In this document: positions 44,104 to 53,061 of the stretch, piece by piece | Layout of the letters: every line of letters starts with the position of its first letter | Numbering within the stretch: the first letter of the stretch is position 1 | Origin: Planctomycetota bacterium | GTDB taxonomy: Bacteria > Planctomycetota > Phycisphaerae > UBA1845 | Direction of reading: 5' to 3' | DNA length: 64,000 bases | NCBI GenBank assembly: GCA_029558835.1 | Contig: JAKQDH010000114.1 | Span: forward strand, 32,100-96,099 | Notes under the pieces: generated by a model | Seen by the model: the letters and a program-made list of their open reading frames with translations, nothing else | The model's database searches: none | Told to the model about the DNA's origin: nothing | Made by a program: the position numbers and the translations under genes

Positions 44104-45258
44104 TCACTCGTCGGAGGGCGGCGCTTGCTCCGGCGGCCGAGGCGCTTCCTTCCCGGTTGAACCGGTTGCGGGCTGGGGCTGGGGTTGCGCCTGGGCGGCC
44201 CGCTCGCGCTCAGCTCGGCGCTGCTCGATGCGCTGGCGGCGCTCCTCGGCGCGCTGCTCCTCTTTCTCCAGGGCCGCCTGGCCGGCGCGCTCCCGTTGGT
44301 CCGAGGTCAGCAGGGCCTCCAGCCGCGACTTGAGTTCGGTGAACATCGTGTCGATCGGCCCGTAGAGCTCCTCGAGCTGCCGTTTGATCTCGGTCTCGTC
44401 GCCCTCGCCGCTGGTGACGCGGTGCTCGAGCTGGTCGATCCGGTCGCGGTTGCGGTCGCGATGGGCCACCGCCCGCTCCTTCAGTTCGACCAGGCAGGAA
44501 CGGGCCGTGGTCTGCTGGGTGTCGTCCAGGCCGTAGAGCTCGATGAACTCGCGCACGTAGCGTTCCCAGCGGTCCAGCTCCTGCGCGATCTGATCGGGCG
44601 GCGGCTGGGGAGGCTGGTCGCCGGCGGCCTGTTCACCCTCGCGCGCGGCCCGGCGCCGCTGCCGTTCTGAGCGGGGCGGGTCCCAGAACTCCTCTTCGCG
44701 GTATTCGCCCTGGGCCCACTGCTTGAGTTTCGCCTCGGCCACCTGCATGCCGACGCCGAACTGGAGCATCTCCAGCTCGAACCGCGCCCGTTGCGTCGGC
44801 TTGAGCACCTTGCGGAACTCGTCCGCCCCTTCCTTCAACTGGGTGCGGAACTCATCGAACATGGGCAGCGCCCGCTCGGTCCAGGCCTGCACCCGTTCCT
44901 TGCCGGGCGGCTGCATGTCGATGCGCATCTCGAACCATTCGTTGACCAGCGGCTGCAACTGTGCCCGGTGCTCCTGAAAGAACGCCGGCCAGCGCTGCAG
45001 AACCTGCTCCCGGATCCGGCGGAGCTGCTCGTCGTCCAGGTCGTAATTGCCGGTGGCTTCGTCCGTCCAGCGGAGCAGGAACAGCTCCATTTGGCGTGGG
45101 CTGGGCCAGAACCCTTCCAGCTCCCGGTCCGTGGCGGCCGGCCGAGACGGCGCCGCCGCCCGCTCCGGCGGCGTGGCCGGTGCCGTCTGACCCCAGGCAA
45201 CCGGCAGCACCCCCGCCAGCAGCATCCCCCATCCGCAGATCCAGCTTGGTTTGGTCAT
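44104..45258 (-). CDS. Exported coiled-coil protein of unknown function
   Basis: 384 residues. Signal peptide about 1-24 (WGMLLAGVLPVAWGQTAP). The rest is rich in Glu, Arg and Gln with long helical stretches (EQLRRIREQVLQRW, ELKSRLEALLTSDQRERAGQ, EKEEQRAEERRQRIEQRR), and a Gln/Pro/Glu-rich tail. The segment EALLTSDQRERAGQ resembles the C-terminal helical part of planctomycete proteins with repeated LTxxQR motifs. ATG at 45258 starts the signal peptide. It diverges from the glycosyltransferase gene at 45389. Confidence 0.8.
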   Translation of the reverse strand: MTKPSWICGWGMLLAGVLPVAWGQTAPATPPERAAAPSRPAATDRELEGFWPSPRQMELFLLRWTDEATGNYDLDDEQLRRIREQVLQRWPAFFQEHRAQLQPLVNEWFEMRIDMQPPGKERVQAWTERALPMFDEFRTQLKEGADEFRKVLKPTQRARFELEMLQFGVGMQVAEAKLKQWAQGEYREEEFWDPPRSERQRRRAAREGEQAAGDQPPQPPPDQIAQELDRWERYVREFIELYGLDDTQQTTARSCLVELKERAVAHRDRNRDRIDQLEHRVTSGEGDETEIKRQLEELYGPIDTMFTELKSRLEALLTSDQRERAGQAALEKEEQRAEERRQRIEQRRAERERAAQAQPQPQPATGSTGKEAPRPPEQAPPSDE

Positions 45259-45388
45259 GGCAGGTCCCTCGCGGTAGTTCGCCTCTGCCTGAATGTACCC
45301 TGTCGCCGTCCCGCCCGCCACAGAACCGGGGCCTGCCCGGTCGATAGACAGGTGGCCGGACGCCCGGGGGCGACCGGCGGAGGCCCCG

Positions 45389-46147
45389 ATGCCGGACGCG
45401 GTTCAGATCAGCATCGTAATCCCGACGTACAACCGCCTGCCCCGGTTAACACGTTGCCTGGACAAGATTCGACAGAACGTCGCCCTCGCCCGCGAGGTGA
45501 TCGTCGTGGACGGCGGCTCGACGGACGGCACGCGGGCGTTCCTGGCCGACCGCCCGGACCTGCGGGTGATTCTCGAACCGCGGCGGGAGGGGGCGGTGCG
45601 GGCGTTCAACAAGGGCTTCCGGGCGGCCCGCGGCACCTACGTGACCTGGCTCAACGACGATGCCTACCCCCTCCCCGGCGCCTATGGGTCGGCGGTCGCC
45701 ATGCTTGAGCGCCCGGACCTCGCCGACGTGGGGCTGGTCGCCCTGTACCACAACGACCGGGCGGTGCGGAACATCCTCGACGAGGTCGAACGGGACGGCG
45801 TTCGCTACCACATCTGCAACGTGCGCGGGTTCCCATACGCGAACTTCGGCGTGCTCCGGCGCAGCCTGTTGGAGCGCCTCGGCTACGCCGACGAGCGGTA
45901 CTACTTCTTCGCCTTCGACCCGGACCTTGCCCTGAAGGTGCAGTTGGAGGCGGGGCTGAAGGTCATCGGCTGCCGCCAGGCGTTCGTCCATCACGACGAG
46001 GACCACGACGAGCGCAAGCTCGGCGACATGTCCGCCGGCAATGAGGACAACGCGAAGCTCTTCGCCAAGTGGAACCTGCCGCCGAAAGACAGCTACCCCG
46101 ACCCCGGCCCCGCGTACCGGGCGCTCCTGGCCGAGCGCGGGTTGTGA
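45389..46147 (+). CDS. Family 2 glycosyltransferase
   Basis: 252 residues, soluble GT-A fold. VQISIVIPTYNRLPRLTRCL starts the nucleotide-binding half; VIVVDGGSTDGTRAFL (about 37-52) and the DxD-type motif in TWLNDDAYPLPG (about 84-95) follow. The C-terminal half has GFPYANFGVLRRSLLERLGY and a FAFDPDLALKVQLEAG acceptor-side segment. It probably adds a sugar to a glycan or lipid carrier in the cytoplasm. GGAGG lies 5 nt before the ATG at 45389. It stands alone and is not part of a visible polysaccharide operon. Confidence 0.9.
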   Translation: MPDAVQISIVIPTYNRLPRLTRCLDKIRQNVALAREVIVVDGGSTDGTRAFLADRPDLRVILEPRREGAVRAFNKGFRAARGTYVTWLNDDAYPLPGAYGSAVAMLERPDLADVGLVALYHNDRAVRNILDEVERDGVRYHICNVRGFPYANFGVLRRSLLERLGYADERYYFFAFDPDLALKVQLEAGLKVIGCRQAFVHHDEDHDERKLGDMSAGNEDNAKLFAKWNLPPKDSYPDPGPAYRALLAERGL

Positions 46148-46282
46148 GGGAGCTGCCGGGCGCGACCCGTTTATGGCGGCGGGCGCGGTTGGTTCCCGCG
46201 GGGTTGCCGGGACCTGCCGTCCACAGGGACCGCGGCATCCGGTAGTTGACTCCCCTTGAAAGGGACATCGCCCGACAGTGGA

Positions 46283-46433
46283 GCGTGGCATGGCCAAGCG
46301 CAGCACCGCCATGCTGTCGGGGGTGTCCGACGCGGCTGTGCCCCACAGCATGCCGGCGCCCGCTCCTCGCGGGCTTGGGCATGCCACCCAGCGGGCTTGG
46401 GCATGCCACCCGGCGGGCTTGGGCACGCCACCC
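46283..46433. repeat. Family A inverted-repeat element, copy A5, with tripled right end
   Basis: Left end GCGTGGCATGGCCAAGC (46283-46299). The right end GCTTGGGCATGCCACCC occurs three times at 22 bp spacing (46373-46389, 46395-46411, 46417-46433; the last has C for T). It lies downstream of the TPR gene and the glycosyltransferase, which converge here. Confidence 0.8.
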
Positions 46434-46461
46434 TCCCAGTTCCTTATTGGCGCGGTACCGT

Positions 46462-46932
46462 TTACACGTCTCCTGGGGGAAACGGCAGCGTGACCCGCTG
46501 CGTGGCGGGCAGGGCGTCCACCGCGTACAGCAGGCGCCGCCACCAGCTTAGACGCCGCTTCCAGTCGGCCAGTGCCGCCCGGATCTTCATGACCTGGGCG
46601 TCCTGCTGATCTTCCACCTCGCTCAGGGTGGCTAGGCAACCGGGCAGGTTGCCGGTCAGGAGCAAGGCGGTGGCGAAGTTGGTCTTGCAGACGGGCGGCA
46701 GGTCGGACCGCATGCAGACCCCGCCGTCCAGCAACATGAACTCGCGATACGCCTCGACTGCCTTGTCAAACTCGCCGAGGCGCATGAGGCAGACGCCGCG
46801 GGCGTTCCGCAAGGGTGCCGACGGCGCCCGCACGCGCTCCACCAGTTCCAGCGCCTCGCGCGCCTGGCCCGCGTCCAGCAATGCGCGGACCTGGTTCAGC
46901 ATGCCATTTGCGGTTTCCGGATTTCGTAACAT
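46462..46932 (-). CDS. Small TPR-like protein
   Basis: 156 residues, soluble, no signal. Helical repeats QVRALLDAGQAREALELVER, LRNARGVCLMRLGEFDKAVE and TNFATALLLTGNLPGCLATL have the tetratricopeptide pattern. It ends with a WKRRLSWWRRLLYAVDALP stretch. ATG at 46932 has GGGAG about 9 nt upstream; the frame is open to 47112. Probably a protein-binding scaffold; partner unknown. Confidence 0.78.
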   Translation of the reverse strand: MLRNPETANGMLNQVRALLDAGQAREALELVERVRAPSAPLRNARGVCLMRLGEFDKAVEAYREFMLLDGGVCMRSDLPPVCKTNFATALLLTGNLPGCLATLSEVEDQQDAQVMKIRAALADWKRRLSWWRRLLYAVDALPATQRVTLPFPPGDV

Positions 46933-47252
46933 CAACGTGCTCCCTTCCGGCGTTGCCGGCCGGCCAGTGCCATTCAGGCGCGGCGCGTGGAGCCACGTCG
47001 GGCGGAGTGCCCCGGCTCCCTGTCGGCATACGTCAGAGTTCATTTCGAGGCCGGGTGATGCACCCGTCAGGGTTGGCTTCGTCGCGATGCCTGTGTCACC
47101 CTGTCCTGGCACAGGTTCGCGGTACGATGCGGCGGCGCGGGCCTGCGGGCCCCGTGCCGTGATCCATGTCTGGTGTACCTGGGACTTGACGCGCGCGGCG
47201 CACCTCTTCCCGGGCGGGGATCGGGACTCCGTTGCGCGGCGACAGGGTGGGA

Positions 47253-47633
47253 TCAGACAGTCAGTTGACAGTGAAGGGCGAGCAACGAGGCATCCACCTG
47301 CCAGATCGGCGTGGGCACCCCCGCGGGTGTGCCCGGCGCGTCGGGACCGGCAGGCATGCAGCCGGTGAACCAGGCCGCCACGCCGCCACCAAAGTCGCGG
47401 GCGTCAACGGCCTTGCCTGCCGCGCGTGACTCTCGCGTCGGGAGTATCGCCGGCATGGGCGCGCCATCAACTGCCTCGCTGAGCTGCGCGTCCGTGGGCA
47501 GCGCACTCGCGGGCGCAACGGCCGTTGGCATGCCCAGTGGCCACGGCGCCAGCAGCGCCAGTATCACCGGCGCCACCACCGACAGTCGAGTCCCGCGCGA
47601 CGACAAGGCAGATTCTCCCGTAGCGACACGCAT
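47253..47633 (-). CDS. Small exported protein, hypothetical
   Basis: 126 residues. The N-terminus RLSVVAPVILALLAPWPLGM looks like a signal peptide or anchor; the rest (PTDAQLSEAVDGAPMP, GKAVDARDFGGGVAAWFTGC) has no recognised domain. A TATAAT (47643-47638) lies 4 nt before the ATG, so the message would be leaderless or nearly so. It diverges from the SGNH-like gene. Coding is plausible but not certain. Confidence 0.42.
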   Translation of the reverse strand: MRVATGESALSSRGTRLSVVAPVILALLAPWPLGMPTAVAPASALPTDAQLSEAVDGAPMPAILPTRESRAAGKAVDARDFGGGVAAWFTGCMPAGPDAPGTPAGVPTPIWQVDASLLALHCQLTV

Positions 47634-47892
47634 GGGAATTATACTGTGCTCGAACGTGGGCTGCGCCCCTGTGGCCCCGAAACTGGCATGTGCAGCCACT
47701 CCCGACGGACTTCTGTTCGGCGGAGCAGTGAGTCTTGAATCTGAGCGTGAAAACGCGTATGCTGGTATCAACCCGGCAGGAGGTTGGGGTCCTGGCTTCC
47801 CGCGTTCATCGGGCCGACGGCGTTCGGAATTGTGCGAGCCGTTCGTCGCGTCTGCCGGCGGTTGCCGCGAAGAGGCGTGAGGAAAGCACCAC

Positions 47893-48891
47893 ATGATCCG
47901 CAAGCTCGCTGTTGGTCTTCTGGTTACCCTGAGCACGGTGTGCCCACCCGCGCCGGCCGAGATCATCGACCATGACGACATCGCCGGGGTGGCCTCGCTG
48001 CCGCAGAGCATCATGGACGCCATCGGCCGGCAGAGATGGTTCTTCGCCCACGCTTCCGTGGGTGGCAACATGATTTCCGGGCTGGGCGACCTGCATGCCG
48101 CGGACCCGAGCCGGCATCAACTGGTTTCCAGCAGCGTCAGCTACCTGACCGGGCAGATGCGGGCCGCCGATGCGCCCATCCCCACCAGCGCGGGCACCGT
48201 CTATCGTTGCAGCCGCGGCAATCCCGGCTGGCAGGACAAGCTCACGATCCTCGAGAACTCCGTGCACTACTCGGGCTGGCATGTGCCGAGCGTGGACGCC
48301 GTCATGAACAAGTTCTGCTACATCGACGAGACGGCCGACGCGGCCGCGTACACAAACTCGATGTCCTTGCTGGAAGCCGCGCAGCCGGACACCGTCTTCG
48401 TGTACATGACCATGCCGCTGATGACCGGAGAGGACTACGCCAACGTCCAGCGCAACCTGTTCAACGCGGCCGTGCGCGCGTACTGCATCGAACACGACCG
48501 GCTCCTGTTCGACATCGCCGACATGGAAGCCCACGACCCCGCGGGCAACGAATACACCTTCACTTACGGTGGGCAGACCTATCAGAAGCTCTACGGCGGG
48601 TACACGTCTGATGGTGGGCACTTGAACACGACAGGCCGGCAGCGCATCGCGCTGGGCTGGTACGCCACGGCCGCCGCCCTCGCCACCGGCGTGCCCGCGG
48701 ACCTGGATTTCGACCGCGATGTTGACCTCGACGACTTCGCGCTCTTCGCGTCCTGCCTGGCCGGTCCGGGGGTGACCGTCCCGCCGCCGGGCTGTGACTC
48801 AACCACCTACGGCAAGGCAGACGTGGACGGTGACAGCGATGTCGATGTCAGCGATCTTGCCGGCTTGCAGAACGTCTTTGCCCCGCCGTAG
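47893..48891 (+). CDS. Secreted SGNH-like hydrolase with dockerin-like C-terminal repeats
   Basis: 332 residues. Signal peptide about 1-22. The catalytic region starts RWFFAHASVGGNMISGL (Ser and Gly of block I-like HASVGGN) and has SDGGHLNTTGRQRIALGWYA near 236-255, where the Asp and His act as block V of SGNH esterases. Residues about 272-330 are dockerin-like calcium loops: DLDFDRDVDLDDFALFASCL and KADVDGDSDVDVSDLAGLQN. It is probably a surface or extracellular carbohydrate esterase or related hydrolase. ATG 47893 is preceded by GAGGAAAG. Confidence 0.82.
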   Translation: MIRKLAVGLLVTLSTVCPPAPAEIIDHDDIAGVASLPQSIMDAIGRQRWFFAHASVGGNMISGLGDLHAADPSRHQLVSSSVSYLTGQMRAADAPIPTSAGTVYRCSRGNPGWQDKLTILENSVHYSGWHVPSVDAVMNKFCYIDETADAAAYTNSMSLLEAAQPDTVFVYMTMPLMTGEDYANVQRNLFNAAVRAYCIEHDRLLFDIADMEAHDPAGNEYTFTYGGQTYQKLYGGYTSDGGHLNTTGRQRIALGWYATAAALATGVPADLDFDRDVDLDDFALFASCLAGPGVTVPPPGCDSTTYGKADVDGDSDVDVSDLAGLQNVFAPP

Positions 48892-48977
48892 CGTACGGCC
48901 GCCCCCGGACTCCGCGGTCCGGGACCGGCTCGGCGTCCGGCGCCACTACCCGCGGTTTCGCCGAACGCGTCGAGGGT

Positions 48978-49232
48978 TCAGCAGGCGACACGACGGGGGC
49001 GTGGCACCGCAGCGCAGAACGGACGGCGTGGGGAAGATGCGCCCGCGCCGCAAGCAAGTACGTCCTCGAACGGAAGGTAATACTGGTCATCCCGAGCCGG
49101 ACGATGGGCAGAGGCGCGCAGCCGCTCGAGGTAGCCGGTCAACTCGGCGCAGGAGAACTCGGCGAGGAAGGCGGGCTCGGCCGTGGGGTTGAGCTCGCCA
49201 ATGGCGGTAACCAGGTCACTCTTGAGAATCAT
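48978..49232 (-). CDS. Small conserved hypothetical protein (planctomycete-type)
   Basis: 84 residues: LKSDLVTAIGELNPTAEPAF, then LAEFSCAELTGYLERLRASA, a short helical protein resembling the small planctomycete proteins with NPTA...FL...F...L..YL. The last 25 residues are Arg/Pro/Cys-rich and may not be folded. ATG at 49232 follows a G-rich stretch. Role unknown. Confidence 0.65.
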   Translation of the reverse strand: MILKSDLVTAIGELNPTAEPAFLAEFSCAELTGYLERLRASAHRPARDDQYYLPFEDVLACGAGASSPRRPFCAAVPRPRRVAC

Positions 49233-49678
49233 GTCGTTCGCCCCCCGACCTCCGGCCGCACCGGTTCCGGCCGGCGGCACGGTTCAGCGGCGTGCACGGG
49301 TATCGGCAGGAAACGCGCAGAGGCTTCACCGCGGACACCGCGCCCGCACGTTGCGGACCGCGCAGCGGTTGCGCTGGGAAGGCAAAGCCTGCGCCACCCG
49401 GTCCGTAGGTGCCGGGCGGGGACGCGGGGCAGTTGCCGCGTGACCCACTCCGGACCGCGCGGCGCTGCGAAGATTGCGCCCGGTTTTTCGCGCCCGCGTC
49501 GGGCGAACGGTGCACGGCGGACACCCGCAAGGGCTCGAGGCCGCGGGCCCAACGACCGCGTGCAGTCCGGCGACGGCTGAGGCATCCGGGCACCGTGCGG
49601 CCTGGGCTCCAGCACGGCCTGCCGGCGTCGTCGGCCTGGGGACGCCACCGTGCCGATTCGCCAGCGGCATGGTCCTGC
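49233..49678. other. Intergenic region between small protein gene and ffh
   Basis: 446 bp. Nothing recognisable. It contains several GC-rich inverted repeats, such as GCGGACCGCGCAGCGGTTGC near 49354. No gene supported. Confidence 0.4.
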
Positions 49679-51109
49679 TTAGCGACGTCGGCGTTTGCGT
49701 TTGTCCTTCTTGCTCAGGACGCGCTTGGTGGCGGCCGTGCTGGACTTGAACTTCGGCAGCGCGCCGCCCTCGGTGGCCAGCTTCGACAGTTGCGTCCCCA
49801 TGCGCATCCGTTCGAGCAGGCTCTTGCCGGCCATGACCTTCATCATGTTGCGCATGGTCTCGAACTGCTTGACCAAGCCGCTTACCTCCTGCGGGTCCAC
49901 GCCGGCGCCGCGAGCGATGCGCCGCCGGCGAGAGGCGTCGATGAGCTTGGGGTTGTTGCGTTCCTTCGGCGTCATCGACAGGATGGCCGCCTCCATGCGG
50001 ACCAGCTCGCCGTCGTCAACCTCCTGGTCCGCCAACGCGTCACCCATGCCGGGCAGCTTCTTGAGCAGGTCCTTCATCGAGCCCATCTGCTTCATCTTGC
50101 GCAACTGGGCGAGGAAGTCCTCGAGGGAGAAGCGGCCTTTCGACATCCGCTCCTCCAGCTTGGCCGCCTCCTCCCGCGAGTACTGCTGCTGGGCCTTCTC
50201 CACCAGCGAGACGATGTCGCCCATCCCCAGGATGCGACCGGCGATCCGCTGCGGATGAAACTCCTCGAGCGCGTCGAGCTTCTCTCCCACCCCGATGAAC
50301 TTGATGGGTTTGCCGGTAACACGCTTGACGGACAGGGCGGCCCCGCCACGCGTGTCGCTGTCGAACTTCGTCAGAATGCAGCCGTCCAGTTCCAGTCGGT
50401 CGTTGAACGCCTTGGCAGTGTGCACGGCGTCCTGGCCCGTCATCGCGTCGAGCACGAGGTAGATCTGGTGTGGCGCGCAGGTGGTGGCCACCTGCTCGAT
50501 CTCGTGCATCAGCTCGTCGTCAATGGCGAGGCGACCGGCCGTGTCCAGGATCACCACGTCGCGGTCCGTCTTGCGGGCCTCGGCGATGCCGTTGCGGCAG
50601 ACCTTGACGGCGTTCTGGTGATCGCGCTCGGCATAGACGGGCACGCCGACCTGCCCCCCGAGCGTTTCAAGCTGATCGATAGCGGCCGGGCGCTTCAGGT
50701 CCGCCGCCACCATCAGCGGCCGCTTCGCCTGGTTGAGCAGCAGCCGCGCCATCTTCGCGCAGGTCGTCGTCTTGCCGCTGCCTTGCAGGCCAGCCATGAG
50801 CAGCACTGTCGGACCGGGGGTAACAAACGGGACGCGCGGATCCACCGGGCCCATCAGCTCGACCAGCTCGTCGTGCACGATCTTGACCATGAGCTGGTCG
50901 GGCTTGAGGGTCTTGATGACCTCCTGCCCGATCGCCTTCGCCTGCACCTCGTCGCAGAACCGGCGGGCCACCTCCAGGTTCACGTCCGCTTCGAGCAACG
51001 CGGTGCGCACCTGGCGCATCGCCTCGACCACGTTGTCCTCGGTGATCTTGCCCCGCCCGCGGAGGTTGCGGAACACGTCGTTGAGTCGATTGGTCAGCGT
51101 CTCGAACAT
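49679..51109 (-). CDS. ffh: Signal recognition particle protein Ffh (SRP54)
   Basis: 476 residues with the N, G and M domains. N domain about 1-85 (NVVEAMRQVRTALLEADVNL). G domain: GLQGSGKTTTCAKMARLL (about 108-125), ADLKRPAAIDQL, DTAGRLAIDDEL (about 190-201), TKFDSDTRGGAALS (about 250-263). M domain about 325-440 with Met-rich helices (MKQMGSMKDLLKKLPGMGDA, SRRRRIARGAGV). It ends in a Lys/Arg tail. It binds SRP RNA and signal peptides and delivers ribosomes to the membrane, working upstream of SecYEG/SecDF. The SRP RNA gene is not seen in this window. Confidence 0.97.
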   Translation of the reverse strand: MFETLTNRLNDVFRNLRGRGKITEDNVVEAMRQVRTALLEADVNLEVARRFCDEVQAKAIGQEVIKTLKPDQLMVKIVHDELVELMGPVDPRVPFVTPGPTVLLMAGLQGSGKTTTCAKMARLLLNQAKRPLMVAADLKRPAAIDQLETLGGQVGVPVYAERDHQNAVKVCRNGIAEARKTDRDVVILDTAGRLAIDDELMHEIEQVATTCAPHQIYLVLDAMTGQDAVHTAKAFNDRLELDGCILTKFDSDTRGGAALSVKRVTGKPIKFIGVGEKLDALEEFHPQRIAGRILGMGDIVSLVEKAQQQYSREEAAKLEERMSKGRFSLEDFLAQLRKMKQMGSMKDLLKKLPGMGDALADQEVDDGELVRMEAAILSMTPKERNNPKLIDASRRRRIARGAGVDPQEVSGLVKQFETMRNMMKVMAGKSLLERMRMGTQLSKLATEGGALPKFKSSTAATKRVLSKKDKRKRRRR

Positions 51110-51228
51110 GGGTCCCCCGCCCGGTTACATGTCCCCTTGCCCTCCGCCCGTCGGAGGCGACACTCGGGTCCCATCATACGGCGTCGGGCGTCGGATTGCA
51201 CTGGCCCAGCACCGCCGGCGCGGCCCCC

Positions 51229-51361
51229 CTCCGAGCCCGAGCGGAAGCGAGCGGGAGACGTAGGGCGGGCTCTGCCCGTCGGGGAATGGCGAAGTGCGAA
51301 TAGCGAATAGCGAATGAAAGGGCGACCGCCGCCTCCAGAGCCCCAGCGGCAGCAAGCGGGC
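51229..51361. repeat. Family C repeat, copy C1
   Basis: Between ffh and the propeller gene. It holds CTCCGAGCCCGAGCGGAAGC (51229-51248), a GGCGGGCTCTGCCCG hairpin, then GGGGAATGGCGAAGTGCGAA (51281-51300) with TAGCGAATAGCGAATG, and ends with an AGAGCCCCAGCGGCAGC motif (51337-51353). The same order of pieces recurs at 58451-58607. Confidence 0.75.
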
Positions 51362-51519
51362 CCATTCGATTTCGAGCGGAAACGAGGGACCTTGCAGCTC
51401 AGCGATTGTCCCCATCGCGCTGCCTCGGAGAGACGCAGGGCAGCGGGCATCAAGCTGGTCTCGCCTTGCTCCCCGTGTCTCTCGGCGCGATGCCGAGCGG
51501 CGTGTCGGTCCCTCTGGGG

Positions 51520-53061
51520 CTACTCCTCCAGGGCCGCGAGGACGTTGGGGATGAGTGCCTCGACCTGCTCGCTCGCGTACATGCGCTGCGGGTCCTGCAA
51601 CAGGCAGAGCAGTTCCGCGCGGTCGGCCGGGCTGAGGTGGGCCGCGCAGAAGCCCGTCAGGTCCTCGACGGCCGCCGTGAACTCGGCCAACGTGAAGGGC
51701 CCCGGGAAGCTCGTCGTACTCAGGAAGTCCGCGAACCACATCACGAACTCGCCCGCGCCCGACTCGTCCGCGGGCGCACCATTCGTCCCGCCGTCTCCGT
51801 CTTCGCCTTCGGCGCCACCGTTGCCATTGCCGTCACTCTCCGCGCTGCCACCGCCTTCTCCGTCGCTGCCGTTACCTTCCGCTTCGCCGCCGGGTTGCCC
51901 CCCGCCGTCACCGCCGGGACCGCTGGTGCCTTCACCCGCGAGCAAGCCCCCGCCGCCGCACGGATCGGGACAGCCCGTCAGCACCGGCTTGGACGTGTTG
52001 AACCAGGGATCGTAGGCACCGGTGCCGTTGAGCAGGTTGATCAACTCCGTAAGATCGGCGAGGTTGATCGCGCCGCTGTTGTTGATGTCGGCCTCCCAGA
52101 GGGGCACCGTGCCACCTTCGAAGACGATGTTGATCCGGTTGATCAACTGGCTGATGTCCTGGAGGTTGGCCCTGGAACTCCCGTCCACATTGGCCGGGTG
52201 TTTCCAGTAGGCCACGTAGGCCCCGGTCGGCAGATACTGTATGGTCGTGATGCACGCCTTGCCGACGCCACTTTCAACCGTGGCGGCGATCCCGTGGGCC
52301 AGCGTGAGCTCGTAGCAGCCAGCGCCGACATCGCTGCAATCCTCGATGGAGTTGGGTCCGCAGTTGGGGTCAGAGCACGTCTCGCAGAGTACGAACTCAC
52401 CGCACATCCCCGCCTGCGCCGGGTACAGGCAGATAGTGATCTCATCACCCGGTTCCCCGATACCCCGGCAAGGCACCACGTCTGTTGGAGGATGATTCGC
52501 CCGGGCGTCTGTTACTCCGCTCGGCGGATAGGGCAGGAAATTGCACTCATCGGGGATATCGTCGCCGTTCCAGTCGTGGCTCACCGGCGGCAGGGTGTTG
52601 TTGAGCAGGACGACCACCTCGGTAGCGCGCCAGCAGGGCACGGCGAGGTCCAGGCGGGCATCATCGTTCAAGTAAGCGGCCGCCGCGTGGTCCGCCCGCG
52701 AATCCACTGTGACTGTCGCTGGCGCCCCAAGGCCCCCCTGCCTGTCGTTTATGAACAAGGACACATAGGTAACGCCATAGTTGGTTGTTACCACATCGCA
52801 GAAGCCATCCCCGTTGACGTCCGGCGCGATCAGGAAATACGGGCTCACTCCCACGCCATAGGTGGTTGCGGAGTCGAGCCCACTCCATGCGCCCGGAGCG
52901 CCGCCCATGTTCTTCAGAATCGCGATCTGGTCAGGCCCCTCGTTCGCCGCGATTACATCTAACCAGCGGTCATGGTCCACGTCGCCCAAAGCGAGCGAGA
53001 CCGGATTCGAGCCTGCGCCCGTGGCGTAGCAGAGTGAACCGGTGAACAAGAGGGCGGCATC
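51520..53061 (-). CDS. C-terminal part of the propeller/VCBS protein, after an in-frame TAG
   Basis: Continues the frame of the gene at 53062-55698 after a single TAG (53064-53062); the codons GAT GCC GCC CTC follow directly. The 513-residue segment completes VCBS/FG-GAP-type repeats (VSLALGDVDHDRWLDVIAAN, LIAPDVNGDGFCDVVTTNYG), then a Cys-rich region, a dockerin-like pair (SSRANLQDISQLINRI; NNSGAINLADLTELINLLNG), a Gly/Asp/Glu low-complexity linker and a helical C-terminal module (FTAAVEDLTGFCAAHLSPAD). It has no signal peptide and no ribosome site at 53049 (TTG), so it is not likely to be made by itself; either the gene is broken or the TAG is read through. Confidence 0.7.
   Translation of the reverse strand, partial: DAALLFTGSLCYATGAGSNPVSLALGDVDHDRWLDVIAANEGPDQIAILKNMGGAPGAWSGLDSATTYGVGVSPYFLIAPDVNGDGFCDVVTTNYGVTYVSLFINDRQGGLGAPATVTVDSRADHAAAAYLNDDARLDLAVPCWRATEVVVLLNNTLPPVSHDWNGDDIPDECNFLPYPPSGVTDARANHPPTDVVPCRGIGEPGDEITICLYPAQAGMCGEFVLCETCSDPNCGPNSIEDCSDVGAGCYELTLAHGIAATVESGVGKACITTIQYLPTGAYVAYWKHPANVDGSSRANLQDISQLINRINIVFEGGTVPLWEADINNSGAINLADLTELINLLNGTGAYDPWFNTSKPVLTGCPDPCGGGGLLAGEGTSGPGGDGGGQPGGEAEGNGSDGEGGGSAESDGNGNGGAEGEDGDGGTNGAPADESGAGEFVMWFADFLSTTSFPGPFTLAEFTAAVEDLTGFCAAHLSPADRAELLCLLQDPQRMYASEQVEALIPNVLAALEE

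Noticed and set aside
46373..46433. Three 17-22 bp repeats suspected as a CRISPR array
   Set aside because: Spacers would be 5 bp, far too short; the unit is the end of the family A repeat and there are no cas genes.
46462..47112. Longer start (47112) for the TPR gene
   Set aside because: The added 60 residues have no TPR pattern and the ATG at 46932 has a ribosome site.
49409..51310. 633-codon plus-strand open frame opposite ffh
   Set aside because: Ffh on the other strand is unmistakable; the antisense frame is a codon-bias artefact.
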